Shown in pieces: positions 24,710-32,545 of a stretch of 64,000 nucleotides of DNA (within the stretch, counting starts at the first letter, position 1; each line of letters begins with the position of its first letter). This DNA comes from Candidatus Eiseniibacteriota bacterium. GTDB lineage: Bacteria > Eisenbacteria > RBG-16-71-46. The stretch spans positions 62,001-126,000 of the forward strand of contig JADJLL010000003.1 of NCBI GenBank assembly GCA_016710095.1, read 5' to 3'. A model generated the notes under the pieces. The model did no database searches. It was not told the DNA's origin and saw only the letters and a program-made list of their open reading frames with translations. The translations under genes and the position numbers were made by a program.

Positions 24710-24789
24710 GCCGGCCGGTCGAACCGGGTGGACGGCCCGCGTTCCGCCCGGTCCGCATTTCGACCACTCGGATTCCGCCCCGGCCGGTG

Positions 24790-24795
24790 TAGACT
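24790..24795 (+). promoter_or_regulatory. Candidate -10 box (TAGACT) for the pyrimidine-catabolism operon
   Basis: TAGACT in GTGTAGACTCTCCCGCG resembles the site before mmsA. It would give a leader of about 200 nt carrying element copy B. Confidence 0.4.
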
Positions 24796-24857
24796 CTCCC
24801 GCGCCTGCGCGCCGCGATGCGCGCGGGCGATGCGATGCGCTCCTGCGCTGCGCACAC

Positions 24858-24915
24858 GGCAGTCGAAACCCAACTGCCGGGAGACACGGGTCCCGCGAGC
24901 CCCGACTTGGCCGGC
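24858..24915 (+). promoter_or_regulatory. Conserved 58-nt leader element upstream of hydA (candidate cis-acting RNA), copy B
   Basis: Partner of the element at 12526-12583, with no gaps in the 58-nt alignment. Its 5' hairpin reads GGCAGT / ACTGCC against GGCG / CGCC in copy A: G-C has become A-T at one pair and a C-A mismatch has become G-C at the next, while the loop TCGA.ACC is retained. The 40-nt core is 24876-24915. One core change lies in the inner stem, making CGGGA / TCCCG. The element ends 84 nt before ATG 25000; the intervening bases show no similarity to copy A. Confidence 0.65.
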
Positions 24916-24999
24916 ATCGAGCCATTTTCGAAGTCGCGACCCGGCGGACCGGCGCCCCTTGCCTCGGCCGCACCGCGGCTTCCTTTGCGGAGGAAAGCC

Positions 25000-26406
25000 A
25001 TGGGGCTCCTGATCAAGGGCGGCGAGATCGTCACCGCCTCCGACCGTTACGTCGCCGACCTTCGCGTGGACGGCGGCACCATCACCGAGATCGGCGCGAA
25101 GCTCGAAGCGCGCGCGGGTGACGAAGTGGTCGACGCGGCGGGCAAGCTGGTGATGCCGGGCTTCATCGATCCGCACGTGCACATGGAGCTTCCGTTCATG
25201 GGCACCGTGAGCGCGGACGACTTCGAGTCCGGCACCGCGTCCGGCATCGCGGGCGGCACGACCTGCATCATCGACTTCTGCATGCAGGGCGCGGGGCAGT
25301 CGCTGCCCGACGCGATCGCGGAGTGGCACAAGCGCTCGGCGAAGGCCGTCACCGACTACACGTATCACATGGCCATCACGAACTTCGGCCCGACCACAGC
25401 GGCGGAAATGCGTGAGGTGGTCGAGAAGCACGGCATCACGAGCTTCAAGGTGTTCATGGCCTACAAGGGCGCCATCATGGTGGACGACGGCCAGCTCTAT
25501 CAGGTCATGAAGGAAGCGGCGAAGCTGGGCGCGGTCGTCACCGTGCACGCCGAGAACGGCGAAGCGGTCGCGCTGCTCCAGAAGGAACTCGTGGCCGCCG
25601 GCTGCATGGGCCCCGAATACCATCCGGTCTCGCGCCCGAGCCTGGTCGAAGGTGAGGCCACCGAGCGCGCGCTGATGATGGCGCGCCTGCACGGCACGAC
25701 CGCCTACATCGTGCACATGACCTGCAAGGAATCCGTGCACGCGCTCGAGCGCGCCAAGCTCTCGGGCCAGCGCTGCTACGGCGAGACCTGCCCGCAGTAC
25801 CTGCTGCTCGACGACACGGTGTTCCAGAAGCCCGACTTCGGCGGCTCCGCGTACGTGATGAGCCCGCCGATCCGCCCCGGCCACGTCGGACACCACGACG
25901 CGCTCTGGGCCGGCGTCTCGAACGGCATGCTCGACTCGATGGGCACGGACCACTGCCCGTTCACGCACGAGCAGAAGAAGATGGGCCTCGGGGACTTCAC
26001 GAAGATCCCGAACGGCGCCGCGGGCATCGAGGACCGCCTCACGCTCATGTACTCGTACGGCGTGAAGGGCGGACATTTCGATGTGCAACGGCTCGTGGAG
26101 CTCGGAAGCACGGCTCCGGCGCGCATCTTCGGTCTCGCGAAGAAGGGCTCGATCGCGGTCGGCATGGACGCGGACATCGTGCTCTACGATCCGAACGGCG
26201 AGAGCGTGCGCAGCGCGAAGACGCACCACTCGAAGTGCGACCGCAACATCTTCGAAGGCTTCAAGACCTACGGGCGCGTCGCCACCACGATCGTGAACGG
26301 CAAGATCGCCTGGGACGGCACGAAGCTCATGACCACGCGCGGCAGCGGCCGGTTCGTGACGCGCAAGCCCAGCCACTTCGCCCAGCATGCGGAGGTGAAG
26401 GTTTGA
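25000..26406 (+). CDS. hydA: Dihydropyrimidinase
   Basis: A 468-residue cyclic amidohydrolase that opens dihydrouracil to N-carbamoyl-beta-alanine (dihydrothymine to the isobutyrate analogue). The zinc ligands are in PGFIDPHVHME, the carboxylated lysine in FKVFMAYKG, histidines in VTVHAENG and YIVHMT, and the aspartate in MGTDHCPF, all as in dihydropyrimidinases. ATG 25000 has GCGGAGGAAAG just upstream. It is followed by preT with a four-base overlap and then preA, so substrate and enzyme order support dihydropyrimidinase over D-hydantoinase or allantoinase. Confidence 0.93.
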   Translation: MGLLIKGGEIVTASDRYVADLRVDGGTITEIGAKLEARAGDEVVDAAGKLVMPGFIDPHVHMELPFMGTVSADDFESGTASGIAGGTTCIIDFCMQGAGQSLPDAIAEWHKRSAKAVTDYTYHMAITNFGPTTAAEMREVVEKHGITSFKVFMAYKGAIMVDDGQLYQVMKEAAKLGAVVTVHAENGEAVALLQKELVAAGCMGPEYHPVSRPSLVEGEATERALMMARLHGTTAYIVHMTCKESVHALERAKLSGQRCYGETCPQYLLLDDTVFQKPDFGGSAYVMSPPIRPGHVGHHDALWAGVSNGMLDSMGTDHCPFTHEQKKMGLGDFTKIPNGAAGIEDRLTLMYSYGVKGGHFDVQRLVELGSTAPARIFGLAKKGSIAVGMDADIVLYDPNGESVRSAKTHHSKCDRNIFEGFKTYGRVATTIVNGKIAWDGTKLMTTRGSGRFVTRKPSHFAQHAEVKV

Positions 26407-27734
26407 CCCCCCAGTCCCACGCGCTGCCCGCGCAGCGCCTCGAATCCGGCATCGCCGACTCGAAGCCGAACTTCATTCCCGGCGATGCCGTGGCCGAGGC
26501 GAACCGCTGCCTCTACTGCCACGACGCCCCGTGCGTGCAGGCGTGCCCCACGGGCATCGACATCCCCACGTTCATCCGCAAGATCTCGACCGGGAACGTG
26601 AAGGGCTCCGCCCGCACGATCCTCTCGGCCAACCTGCTTGGGCTTTCGTGCGCGCGGGTGTGTCCGGTCGAAGCGCTGTGCGTGGGCGCGTGCGTGTACA
26701 ACGAGTGGCACCGCAGCCCGGTCATTCCGATCGGGCGGCTGCAGCGCTTCGCGGTCGAGACCGTGCTGAGCGACGGCAGCGCGAAGGGATTGCTCTCCAA
26801 GGCGAAGCCGAACGGCAAGAAGGTCGCGTGCGTCGGCGCGGGCCCCGCGTCGCTCGCGTGCGCGGGCTATCTCGCGCTCGAAGGCTGCGACGTGACGCTG
26901 TACGAGAAGCGTGACGTGGCCGGCGGACTCAACGTGACCGGCGTCGCGCCGTACAAGATGAACGCCGAGTCGGCCATGACCGAAGTCGAGTTCATCCGCT
27001 CGCTCGGCGTGACGATCAAGACGGGCGTCGAGATCGGCAAGGACATCGCTCCCGCGAAGCTCGTGGACGATCACGACGCCGTGTTCGTCGGCGTCGGCCT
27101 CGGCGCGGATTCGAAGCTCGGCATTCCGGGCGAGGACGCCGCGGGCGTGTTCGGCGGCGTCGAGTGGGTCGAAAAGATGAAGCTCGAGAGCGGCTACTCG
27201 CTCGCGGGCGTGCAGCGCGCGGTCGTGATCGGCGGCGGCAACACCGCGATCGACGTCGTGCGCGAACTGGCGAAGCTCGGCGTGCCGGACGTGGCGATGC
27301 TCTACCGCCGCACGGAAGCCGACATGCCCGGCTACAAGCACGAGATGGAACTGGCGCGGAAGGAAGGCGTGCGGCTGGTCGAGAAGGCCGTGCCGCAGCA
27401 GTTCGTGCTCGCGGGCGGCAAGCTCGCGGCCGTGGCGCTCGCCGACGGACGCGAGGTCGCGTGCGACCTGGCGATCGTCGCGATCGGCCAGGGCAAGCTC
27501 GGCGCGTTCGTGTCGTCGTTCCCCGGCGTCGCGACGACCGACAAGGGTCTCGCGCTCGGCGATCCGATGTCCGGCACGACCGGCAATCCCAAGGTGTGGG
27601 TCGGCGGCGACGTCACGGGCGGCGAGCTCGTGGTGACCGCGGTGCAGGACGGCAAGCGCGCGGCGCGCAGCATCGCCGCGGCGCTGGGTCTGCCCTCGCG
27701 TGACGACTCGCCGATGCAGGCCGGACACCGCTGA
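26403..27734 (+). CDS. preT: NAD-dependent dihydropyrimidine dehydrogenase, subunit PreT
   Basis: A 443-residue flavin and iron-sulfur subunit that passes electrons between NADH and PreA. The N-terminal cysteine clusters are CLYCHDAPCVQACP and SCARVCPVEALCVGAC; FAD and NAD binding motifs are VGAGPASLACAGYLA and VIGGGNTAIDV, and GGDVTGGELVVTAVQDGK closes the FAD site. The start is a rare TTG at 26403 overlapping the hydA stop, supported by GGAGGTGAAG just upstream; no in-frame ATG lies near the conserved N-terminus. Homologous to the N-terminal half of mammalian dihydropyrimidine dehydrogenase. Confidence 0.92.
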   Translation: MTPQSHALPAQRLESGIADSKPNFIPGDAVAEANRCLYCHDAPCVQACPTGIDIPTFIRKISTGNVKGSARTILSANLLGLSCARVCPVEALCVGACVYNEWHRSPVIPIGRLQRFAVETVLSDGSAKGLLSKAKPNGKKVACVGAGPASLACAGYLALEGCDVTLYEKRDVAGGLNVTGVAPYKMNAESAMTEVEFIRSLGVTIKTGVEIGKDIAPAKLVDDHDAVFVGVGLGADSKLGIPGEDAAGVFGGVEWVEKMKLESGYSLAGVQRAVVIGGGNTAIDVVRELAKLGVPDVAMLYRRTEADMPGYKHEMELARKEGVRLVEKAVPQQFVLAGGKLAAVALADGREVACDLAIVAIGQGKLGAFVSSFPGVATTDKGLALGDPMSGTTGNPKVWVGGDVTGGELVVTAVQDGKRAARSIAAALGLPSRDDSPMQAGHR

Positions 27735-27824
27735 GCCGTGCACACTTCGAATCCGATCTTCGGGGGCCACGAGAGCCCTCACACCCACCGGTCCTCGTGA
27801 CCGGCTCGCACAAGAGAGCCCTGC
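27735..27824 (+). promoter_or_regulatory. preT-preA spacer with two hairpins
   Basis: The 90-base gap holds GGGC-CACGAGA-GCCC (27764-27778) and CCGGTC-CTCGT-GACCGG (27788-27804), the second ending 20 nt before the preA ATG. The stretch CGAGAGCCC and a terminal CCGGC also occur in the leader elements at 12526 and 24858, but the rest does not align. It may be a processing or translation-control structure. Confidence 0.3.
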
Positions 27825-29159
27825 ATGGCTGATCTTTCCATCAACTTCGCCGGCATCCAGTCCCCCAACCCCTTCTGGCTCGCGAGCGCGCCGCCCACGA
27901 ACACGGGCGACCAGATCATGCGGGCGTTCGACGCCGGCTGGGGTGGCGCCGTCTGGAAGACGCTCGGTGACCCGATCGTGGACACCTCGAGCCGCTTCGG
28001 CTCGATCGACGTCGGCAACTCCCGCATGGTGGGCTTCAACAACATCGAGCTCATCACGGACCGGCCGCTCGACGTGAACCTGCGCGAGATCCGCGAGGTG
28101 AAGCGCAAGTACCCGAAGCACGTCGTGATCGCGTCGCTGATGGTCGAGTCGAAGGAAGATTGGCGCGACATCATCAAGATGTGCATCGACGCCGGCGCCG
28201 ACGGTCTCGAACTGAACTTCGGCTGCCCGCACGGCATGTGCGAGCGCGGCATGGGCTCGGCCGTCGGCCAGGAGCCCGAAGTGCTGAAGATCGTCGCGGG
28301 CTGGGCGGTCGAGTTCTCGACCATTCCCGTGCTGGTCAAGCTGACGCCGAACGTGGGCGACATCCGCGTGCCCGGCGTGGCCGCGGTCGAGGCCGGCGCG
28401 CACGGCCTGTCGCTCATCAACACGATCAAGAGCATCGTCGGCGTGGATCTCGACAAGATGGTGCCGTACCCGGTCGTGGGCAATCGCGCGACCAACGGCG
28501 GCTACTGCGGCCCGGCGGTCAAGCCGATCGCGCTGCACATGGTCAGCTCGCTCGGGCGCGACCCGCGCGTGAACATCCCCATCTCGGGCATCGGCGGCAT
28601 CGCCACGTGGCGTGACGCGGCCGAGTTCATCGCGATGGGCTGCACGAGCGTCCAGGTGTGCACGGCCGTGATGCACTACGGCTTCCGGATCGTGGAGGAC
28701 ATGATCGACGGCCTGTCGAACTTCCTCGACGAGAAGGGCATGAAGTCGGTGAACGAGCTCCGCGGCAAGGCGCTCGGCGCGTACAGCGAGTGGGGCGATC
28801 TCGACCTCAACTACAAGGTCGCCGCGCAGATCGATCCCGAGAAGTGCATCGGCTGCGACCTGTGCTACGTGGCGTGCCGCGACACGTCGGTGCACTGCAT
28901 CCACACGGCGGGCGAGCCGCTGATCGCCGGCCATCGCGCGCCGACGCGCGACAAGGCGATCGCGAAGGCGACCGCCACGGGCGTGCACGTGCCGTGGGTG
29001 GACTGGGACGAGTGCACGGGCTGCAACCTGTGCTCGCACGTCTGCCCCGTGCCCGGCTGCATCACGATGGTGGACGACACGCGCGGCAAGCCGTTCGAGA
29101 GCTGGAACGACCGCATCGCGAAAGGCACGAACAAGGTGCCGGGCGGGCTGCGGGGGTAG
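27825..29159 (+). CDS. preA: NAD-dependent dihydropyrimidine dehydrogenase, catalytic subunit PreA
   Basis: A 444-residue FMN TIM-barrel enzyme that reduces uracil or thymine to the dihydro form (reversibly). The barrel opens with SPNPFWLASAPPTNTG; the active-site cysteine lies in ELNFGCPHGMCERGMG (about residue 130), substrate residues in KLTPNV and NTIKS, and FMN phosphate binding in SGIGGIATW. Two [4Fe-4S] ferredoxin motifs close the protein: CIGCDLCYVAC and CTGCNLCSHVC with PVPGC. The length and order match E. coli PreA. With preT and hydA it supplies the first two steps of reductive pyrimidine breakdown. Confidence 0.94.
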   Translation: MADLSINFAGIQSPNPFWLASAPPTNTGDQIMRAFDAGWGGAVWKTLGDPIVDTSSRFGSIDVGNSRMVGFNNIELITDRPLDVNLREIREVKRKYPKHVVIASLMVESKEDWRDIIKMCIDAGADGLELNFGCPHGMCERGMGSAVGQEPEVLKIVAGWAVEFSTIPVLVKLTPNVGDIRVPGVAAVEAGAHGLSLINTIKSIVGVDLDKMVPYPVVGNRATNGGYCGPAVKPIALHMVSSLGRDPRVNIPISGIGGIATWRDAAEFIAMGCTSVQVCTAVMHYGFRIVEDMIDGLSNFLDEKGMKSVNELRGKALGAYSEWGDLDLNYKVAAQIDPEKCIGCDLCYVACRDTSVHCIHTAGEPLIAGHRAPTRDKAIAKATATGVHVPWVDWDECTGCNLCSHVCPVPGCITMVDDTRGKPFESWNDRIAKGTNKVPGGLRG

Positions 29160-29190
29160 CGGTAGCGGCGTGATTGACGAAGAAGACAGC

Positions 29191-29219
29191 GGCCCGGCGG
29201 AGCGATCCGCCGGGCCGTT
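29191..29219 (+). terminator. Rho-independent terminator after preA (GCGA tetraloop)
   Basis: An 11-bp stem GGCCCGGCGGA / TCCGCCGGGCC closes the same GCGA loop as at 20261; the downstream T tract is weak (GTTG). Confidence 0.65.
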
Positions 29220-29257
29220 GTGCATTCCGAGCGCTTGGGGTTGCGCGAGCGCACGGG

Positions 29258-29263
29258 TACAGT
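29258..29263 (+). promoter_or_regulatory. Candidate -10 box (TACAGT), leaderless arrangement
   Basis: TACAGT ends six bases before ATG 29270, where no ribosome site exists, so transcription would begin at or next to the start codon. Confidence 0.4.
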
Positions 29264-29269
29264 GCGGTC

Positions 29270-29527
29270 ATGCAAGAGTCTGGGAATCAGGCGCAGGCGC
29301 TGCGGCACCGCGCAGCACAGTGGCGGGCTTTCGCGGCTTGGGAGGCTGCTCACGAAGCCGTGAGAGATCGATCGATCTCGGCGGACCTCGCATGGCTGTG
29401 GGGCGCAATCCAGCTCGCTCAGCAGCTCGCTCCCGAATCCGATCCCATCGCGGCCGCTCACGCACGCGCATCACAGCGCATCCTGATCCGTGCCGCTCTG
29501 GCGCCGCTCGATCGGATCGGGCAGTGA
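29270..29527 (+). CDS. Small helical protein paired with a nucleotidyltransferase (hypothetical)
   Basis: An 85-residue, alanine-rich, probably all-helical protein (MQESGNQAQALRHRAAQW at its start). I recognise no family. It shares a GTGA overlap with the nucleotidyltransferase gene downstream, so it is a fixed partner in a two-gene unit. By position and size it could be the antitoxin or cognate partner of an MNT/AbiEii-like enzyme, but it lacks a visible HEPN RxxxxH motif. No ribosome site is seen. Confidence 0.6.
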   Translation: MQESGNQAQALRHRAAQWRAFAAWEAAHEAVRDRSISADLAWLWGAIQLAQQLAPESDPIAAAHARASQRILIRAALAPLDRIGQ

Positions 29528-30087
29528 ACCCACTCGAAGCCACTCTGATCGAACTCGCCGAGACGTTCTCCCGGCTGCGGGTGCGCTACATGGTCATCGG
29601 TGGGCTCGCGAGCCTGCAATGGGGGCGTGCTCGACTGACCTACGACGTTGACGTCACAGTCGCCGTGGATGAACCCGCACTCGAGGGCCTGTTGGCGGCG
29701 CTGGCTCCCCGCATCGAACCGCTCCTGCCAGATGCGATGGCTTTTGCCCGGGAGGCCTCCGTCGTCCCCATGGAATCGTCCGTGGGAGTGCGAGTCGACC
29801 TGGTGATTGCCGCGCTGGATTACGAGCTCGAGGCCATCTCGCGCGCGGCGGTGCTCGACATTCAGGGCCATTCCGTGCGCTTCGCGACCGCCGAGGACCT
29901 GATCCTCCACAAGATCGTCTCCGAGCGAGCGCGTGACGCCGAGGACATCGAGGGCATCGTCGCGCGCCAGCGCGGCAAGCTGGACCTCGACTACCTCCGG
30001 CCGCGCATCGCCTCATTGGCGCAGGCGCTGGAGCGCCCGCAGATGCTCGCGGAGTTCGAGCGACTCGTGCGAGGCGCTGGCGCCTGA
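29524..30087 (+). CDS. Nucleotidyltransferase-fold protein (AbiEii/MNT-like)
   Basis: A 187-residue protein starting at GTG 29524 inside the preceding stop. The fold is indicated by RYMVIGGLASLQWGRARLTYDVDV, where G-G plus D-x-D are the nucleotide and metal-binding residues, then RVDLVIA with the third acidic residue and FATAEDLILHKIVSERARDAEDIEGIV, typical of AbiEii and DUF6036-like proteins. Such enzymes often act as toxins that modify tRNA or partner proteins with nucleotides. The unit with the 85-residue protein could be a toxin-antitoxin pair; activity is not shown by sequence. Confidence 0.78.
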   Translation: MNPLEATLIELAETFSRLRVRYMVIGGLASLQWGRARLTYDVDVTVAVDEPALEGLLAALAPRIEPLLPDAMAFAREASVVPMESSVGVRVDLVIAALDYELEAISRAAVLDIQGHSVRFATAEDLILHKIVSERARDAEDIEGIVARQRGKLDLDYLRPRIASLAQALERPQMLAEFERLVRGAGA

Positions 30088-30100
30088 GGCCGGGCTCGCC

Positions 30101-31165
30101 CTACTTCGCGCGCTCGTACTGCACCGGCCACTTGTGGTCGGCGCCCAGTTCGCGGGCGGCGCGCAGCGGCCACTGCGGCTCGCGCAGCAACTGTCGCGCG
30201 AGCAGCACCACGTCCGCACGGCCGGCCGCCACGATCTCCTCGGCCTGCGCGGGCTCGGTGATCATCCCCACGGCGCCCGTCGCGATGCGTGCTTCGTGTC
30301 GCACACGTTCCGCGAACGGCACCTGGTAGCCCGGACCGACGGCGATCTTCTGCCACGGCACCGCGCCGCCGCTCGAGCAGTCGATCAGGTCGGCTCCGGC
30401 CTCGCGCAGCAGTCCCGCGAGCCGCACGGTCTGGTCGAGGTCCCAACCGCCGTCCGCCCAGTCGGTCGCGGACAGCCGCACCCACAACGGCAGGTCTTGC
30501 GGCCACACGGCGCGCACGGCGCGCGTGACCTCGAGCGTCAGCCGCACGCGGTTCTCGAACGAACCGCCCCAGCCGTCGGCGCGCTTGTTCACGAGCGGCG
30601 AAAAGAACTCGTGCAGCAGGTAGCCGTGCGCCGCGTGGATCTCGACGAAGCGAAAGCCCGCCGCGAGCGATCGCTTCGCCGCGTCGCGGAACGCGCCGAT
30701 CACGCGCGCGATGCCCGCTTCGTCGAGCGCGTTGGGACCGGTGTAGTGATCCGAGAACGCTTCGGCGCTCGGGCCCACCGGCGTCCAGCCACCGTCGGCG
30801 ATCGCCACCGCGCGGCCGCCCTGCCACGGCGTCGACGTGCCCGCCTTGCGCCCCGCGTGCGCGAGCTGGATGCCGGGCGCGCAACCCTGCGATTCGGCGA
30901 AGCGCGCGATACGCGCGAGTGGCTCGACCTGCGCGTCGTTCCACAGCCCGAGATCGCCGGTCGAGATGCGCCCCTCGGGCACGACCGCCGTCGCCTCGAC
31001 CAGCAGCGCTCCCGCGCCGCCGGTCGCGCGCGCGCCGAGATGCACGAGGTGCCAGTCGTTCGCGAGACCGTCGGTCGCCGAGTACTGGCACATGGGCGAG
31101 ACCACGATGCGGTTACGGAACGTGAGCGAGCGCTGCGTGAACGGCGTGAAAAGCTGCGAGGACAT
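30101..31165 (-). CDS. YqjM-type old yellow enzyme (NADH:flavin oxidoreductase)
   Basis: A 354-residue FMN ene-reductase that reduces activated C=C bonds with NAD(P)H. The N-terminus has NRIVVSPMCQYS, whose cysteine marks the YqjM or thermophilic-like class. Substrate histidines are in GIQLAHAGRKA, the catalytic tyrosine in VEIHAAHGYLLHEFFSP, and FMN binding is seen in GMITEPAQAEEIVAAGRADVVLLARQLL. ATG 31165 has GGAG seven bases upstream. Convergent with the nucleotidyltransferase gene and apparently monocistronic. The natural substrate cannot be told from sequence. Confidence 0.92.
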   Translation of the reverse strand: MSSQLFTPFTQRSLTFRNRIVVSPMCQYSATDGLANDWHLVHLGARATGGAGALLVEATAVVPEGRISTGDLGLWNDAQVEPLARIARFAESQGCAPGIQLAHAGRKAGTSTPWQGGRAVAIADGGWTPVGPSAEAFSDHYTGPNALDEAGIARVIGAFRDAAKRSLAAGFRFVEIHAAHGYLLHEFFSPLVNKRADGWGGSFENRVRLTLEVTRAVRAVWPQDLPLWVRLSATDWADGGWDLDQTVRLAGLLREAGADLIDCSSGGAVPWQKIAVGPGYQVPFAERVRHEARIATGAVGMITEPAQAEEIVAAGRADVVLLARQLLREPQWPLRAARELGADHKWPVQYERAK

Positions 31166-31333
31166 GAGGAGACTCCGGAGACGGACACGTCGAGGCGATC
31201 GCGCCGCCGGACAGCCTAGTGCATCCGCTCCGGCGTCGTGCGATGGAGCACGCTCGCCCCCCTCGGACCGCGTGACGGGCGGCTCGCAACCGGAACGTCT
31301 TCCCTCTTCTGGGTCGCGGCCCGGTGCAATGCA

Positions 31334-31363
31334 ACGGCCCGGCGGGTCCTTCCGCCGGGCCGT
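31334..31363 (-). terminator. Rho-independent terminator after the M23 peptidase
   Basis: A perfect 12-bp stem ACGGCCCGGCGG / CCGCCGGGCCGT with a 6-nt loop lies 19 bp past the M23 stop; on the minus strand it is followed by TGCATTGC. Confidence 0.65.
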
Positions 31364-31381
31364 CGTGCGTCACGCCGAGGA

Positions 31382-32395
31382 CTACTTCGCCGCGGACGCG
31401 ACCTTCTGCCCCTTCACCACCTCGGCCTTCGCGACCGGCTCGCCGTTCACGCGGATGTTCGTGAACGGGATCGGCAGCCCCTCGGCCTCGAACGGCTTCG
31501 GCCCGTCCTGCAGGTGGTAGTGAATGTGCGGCTCGCTCGTGTTGCCCGAGTTGCCGACGAGCCCGAGCATCTGCCCGCTCTTCACGCGGTCGCCCACCTT
31601 CACGCGCAGCGACTTCGGCTGCAGGTGCGCGAGCAGCGAGTACTCGCCGTTGCCGTGATCGATCACGACGCCGTTGCCGATCGCGTTCGCGCGGTCGGTC
31701 CGGCCCGGCGCGTTGTCCGGCAGGCTGTCGCGCATCCACACGATCGTGCCCGCGGCCGGCGCGAGCGCCTTCTGCCCGTAGCACCAGTAGTCGGTGAGCG
31801 CCTTGCCGTCGCCCTTGTGCGTCGCACCGTCCTTCACGATCAGCACGTCCATCGCGAAACGCTGGTCGCGCGTGGCGGCGTGGTAGTTCTGGTCCACCGT
31901 GCGCCCGCCCCAGACGACGAACCACTCGCCCTCGAACGGCAGGCGCAGCGCGGTCTTCGTCTCGTACGCGAGATGTGTGCTCGCGAACTCCTTCGCAGTG
32001 CCACCCGCGGGCTTCACGAGCATGCCGGCCACGCGGCCGTCGGAGTCGAACGCGAACGTCATGTCGATCCGCGCGGGCACCTTCGAGAACCGGCACGTCG
32101 CGACGTAGGCCCACGAGCCCGGCGAGGGCTCGGTGGTCGTCTCGCTCACGACGGAGTCGAGCTTGCCGAGGCTGCCGCCGATGCGCTCGAGCGTGGCGAC
32201 GAAGTTGGCCGAGTCCTTCATCGCCGTGCGCATGTGCTCGTTGAACTCGGCCCAGAGCGGCGCGGCCTCGTTGCTCGTCGCGTGCACGAGCATGGCCTTG
32301 CCCTTGGCGGTGGCGGCGGCGGAATCGAATGCGTACGCGCGCCCGGCGGTCGTGATGCAGACGAGGGCGAACATGGCGGACAGAACGAGCTTCAA
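31382..32395 (-). CDS. Secreted M23-family (LytM-type) metallopeptidase with N-terminal DUF3887-like domain
   Basis: A 337-residue exported protein starting at TTG 32395, with GGAGG six bases upstream. Signal peptide MFALVCITTAGRAYA, then a region resembling DUF3887 (WAEFNEHMRTAM, WAYVATCRFSKV) and a C-terminal LytM domain: YHAATRDQRFAMDVL with the first His and Asp, VVIDHGNGEYSLLAHL and GNSGNTSEPHIHYHL with the remaining metal-site histidines. Active-site residues look intact, so it is probably a peptidoglycan endopeptidase acting in the periplasm, possibly with the N-domain as a substrate- or partner-binding part. Confidence 0.88.
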   Translation of the reverse strand: MKLVLSAMFALVCITTAGRAYAFDSAAATAKGKAMLVHATSNEAAPLWAEFNEHMRTAMKDSANFVATLERIGGSLGKLDSVVSETTTEPSPGSWAYVATCRFSKVPARIDMTFAFDSDGRVAGMLVKPAGGTAKEFASTHLAYETKTALRLPFEGEWFVVWGGRTVDQNYHAATRDQRFAMDVLIVKDGATHKGDGKALTDYWCYGQKALAPAAGTIVWMRDSLPDNAPGRTDRANAIGNGVVIDHGNGEYSLLAHLQPKSLRVKVGDRVKSGQMLGLVGNSGNTSEPHIHYHLQDGPKPFEAEGLPIPFTNIRVNGEPVAKAEVVKGQKVASAAK

Positions 32396-32462
32396 GCGGA
32401 ACCTCCGGGGAAGGGACGCCGGCGCACGTGGGATTTTCGGCAGCGCCGCGCGAGTCGCATGC

Positions 32463-32468
32463 TAACCT
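32463..32468 (+). promoter_or_regulatory. Candidate -10 box (TAACCT) for the NCS1 permease
   Basis: TAACCT in CATGCTAACCTGCGC is 77 bp before ATG 32546, in the divergent gap with the M23 gene. Confidence 0.3.
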
Positions 32469-32545
32469 GCGCGCCACCTTTGACGGATGGGGCGCGCGGA
32501 ATGTTGCGCGCCGGCCCACAGGAGCGTCGAACCGAGAGGAATCCG

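Noticed and set aside
27747..27755. TTCGAATCC resembles a tRNA T-loop.
   Set aside because: No matching acceptor stem, anticodon arm or D-arm can be built around it.
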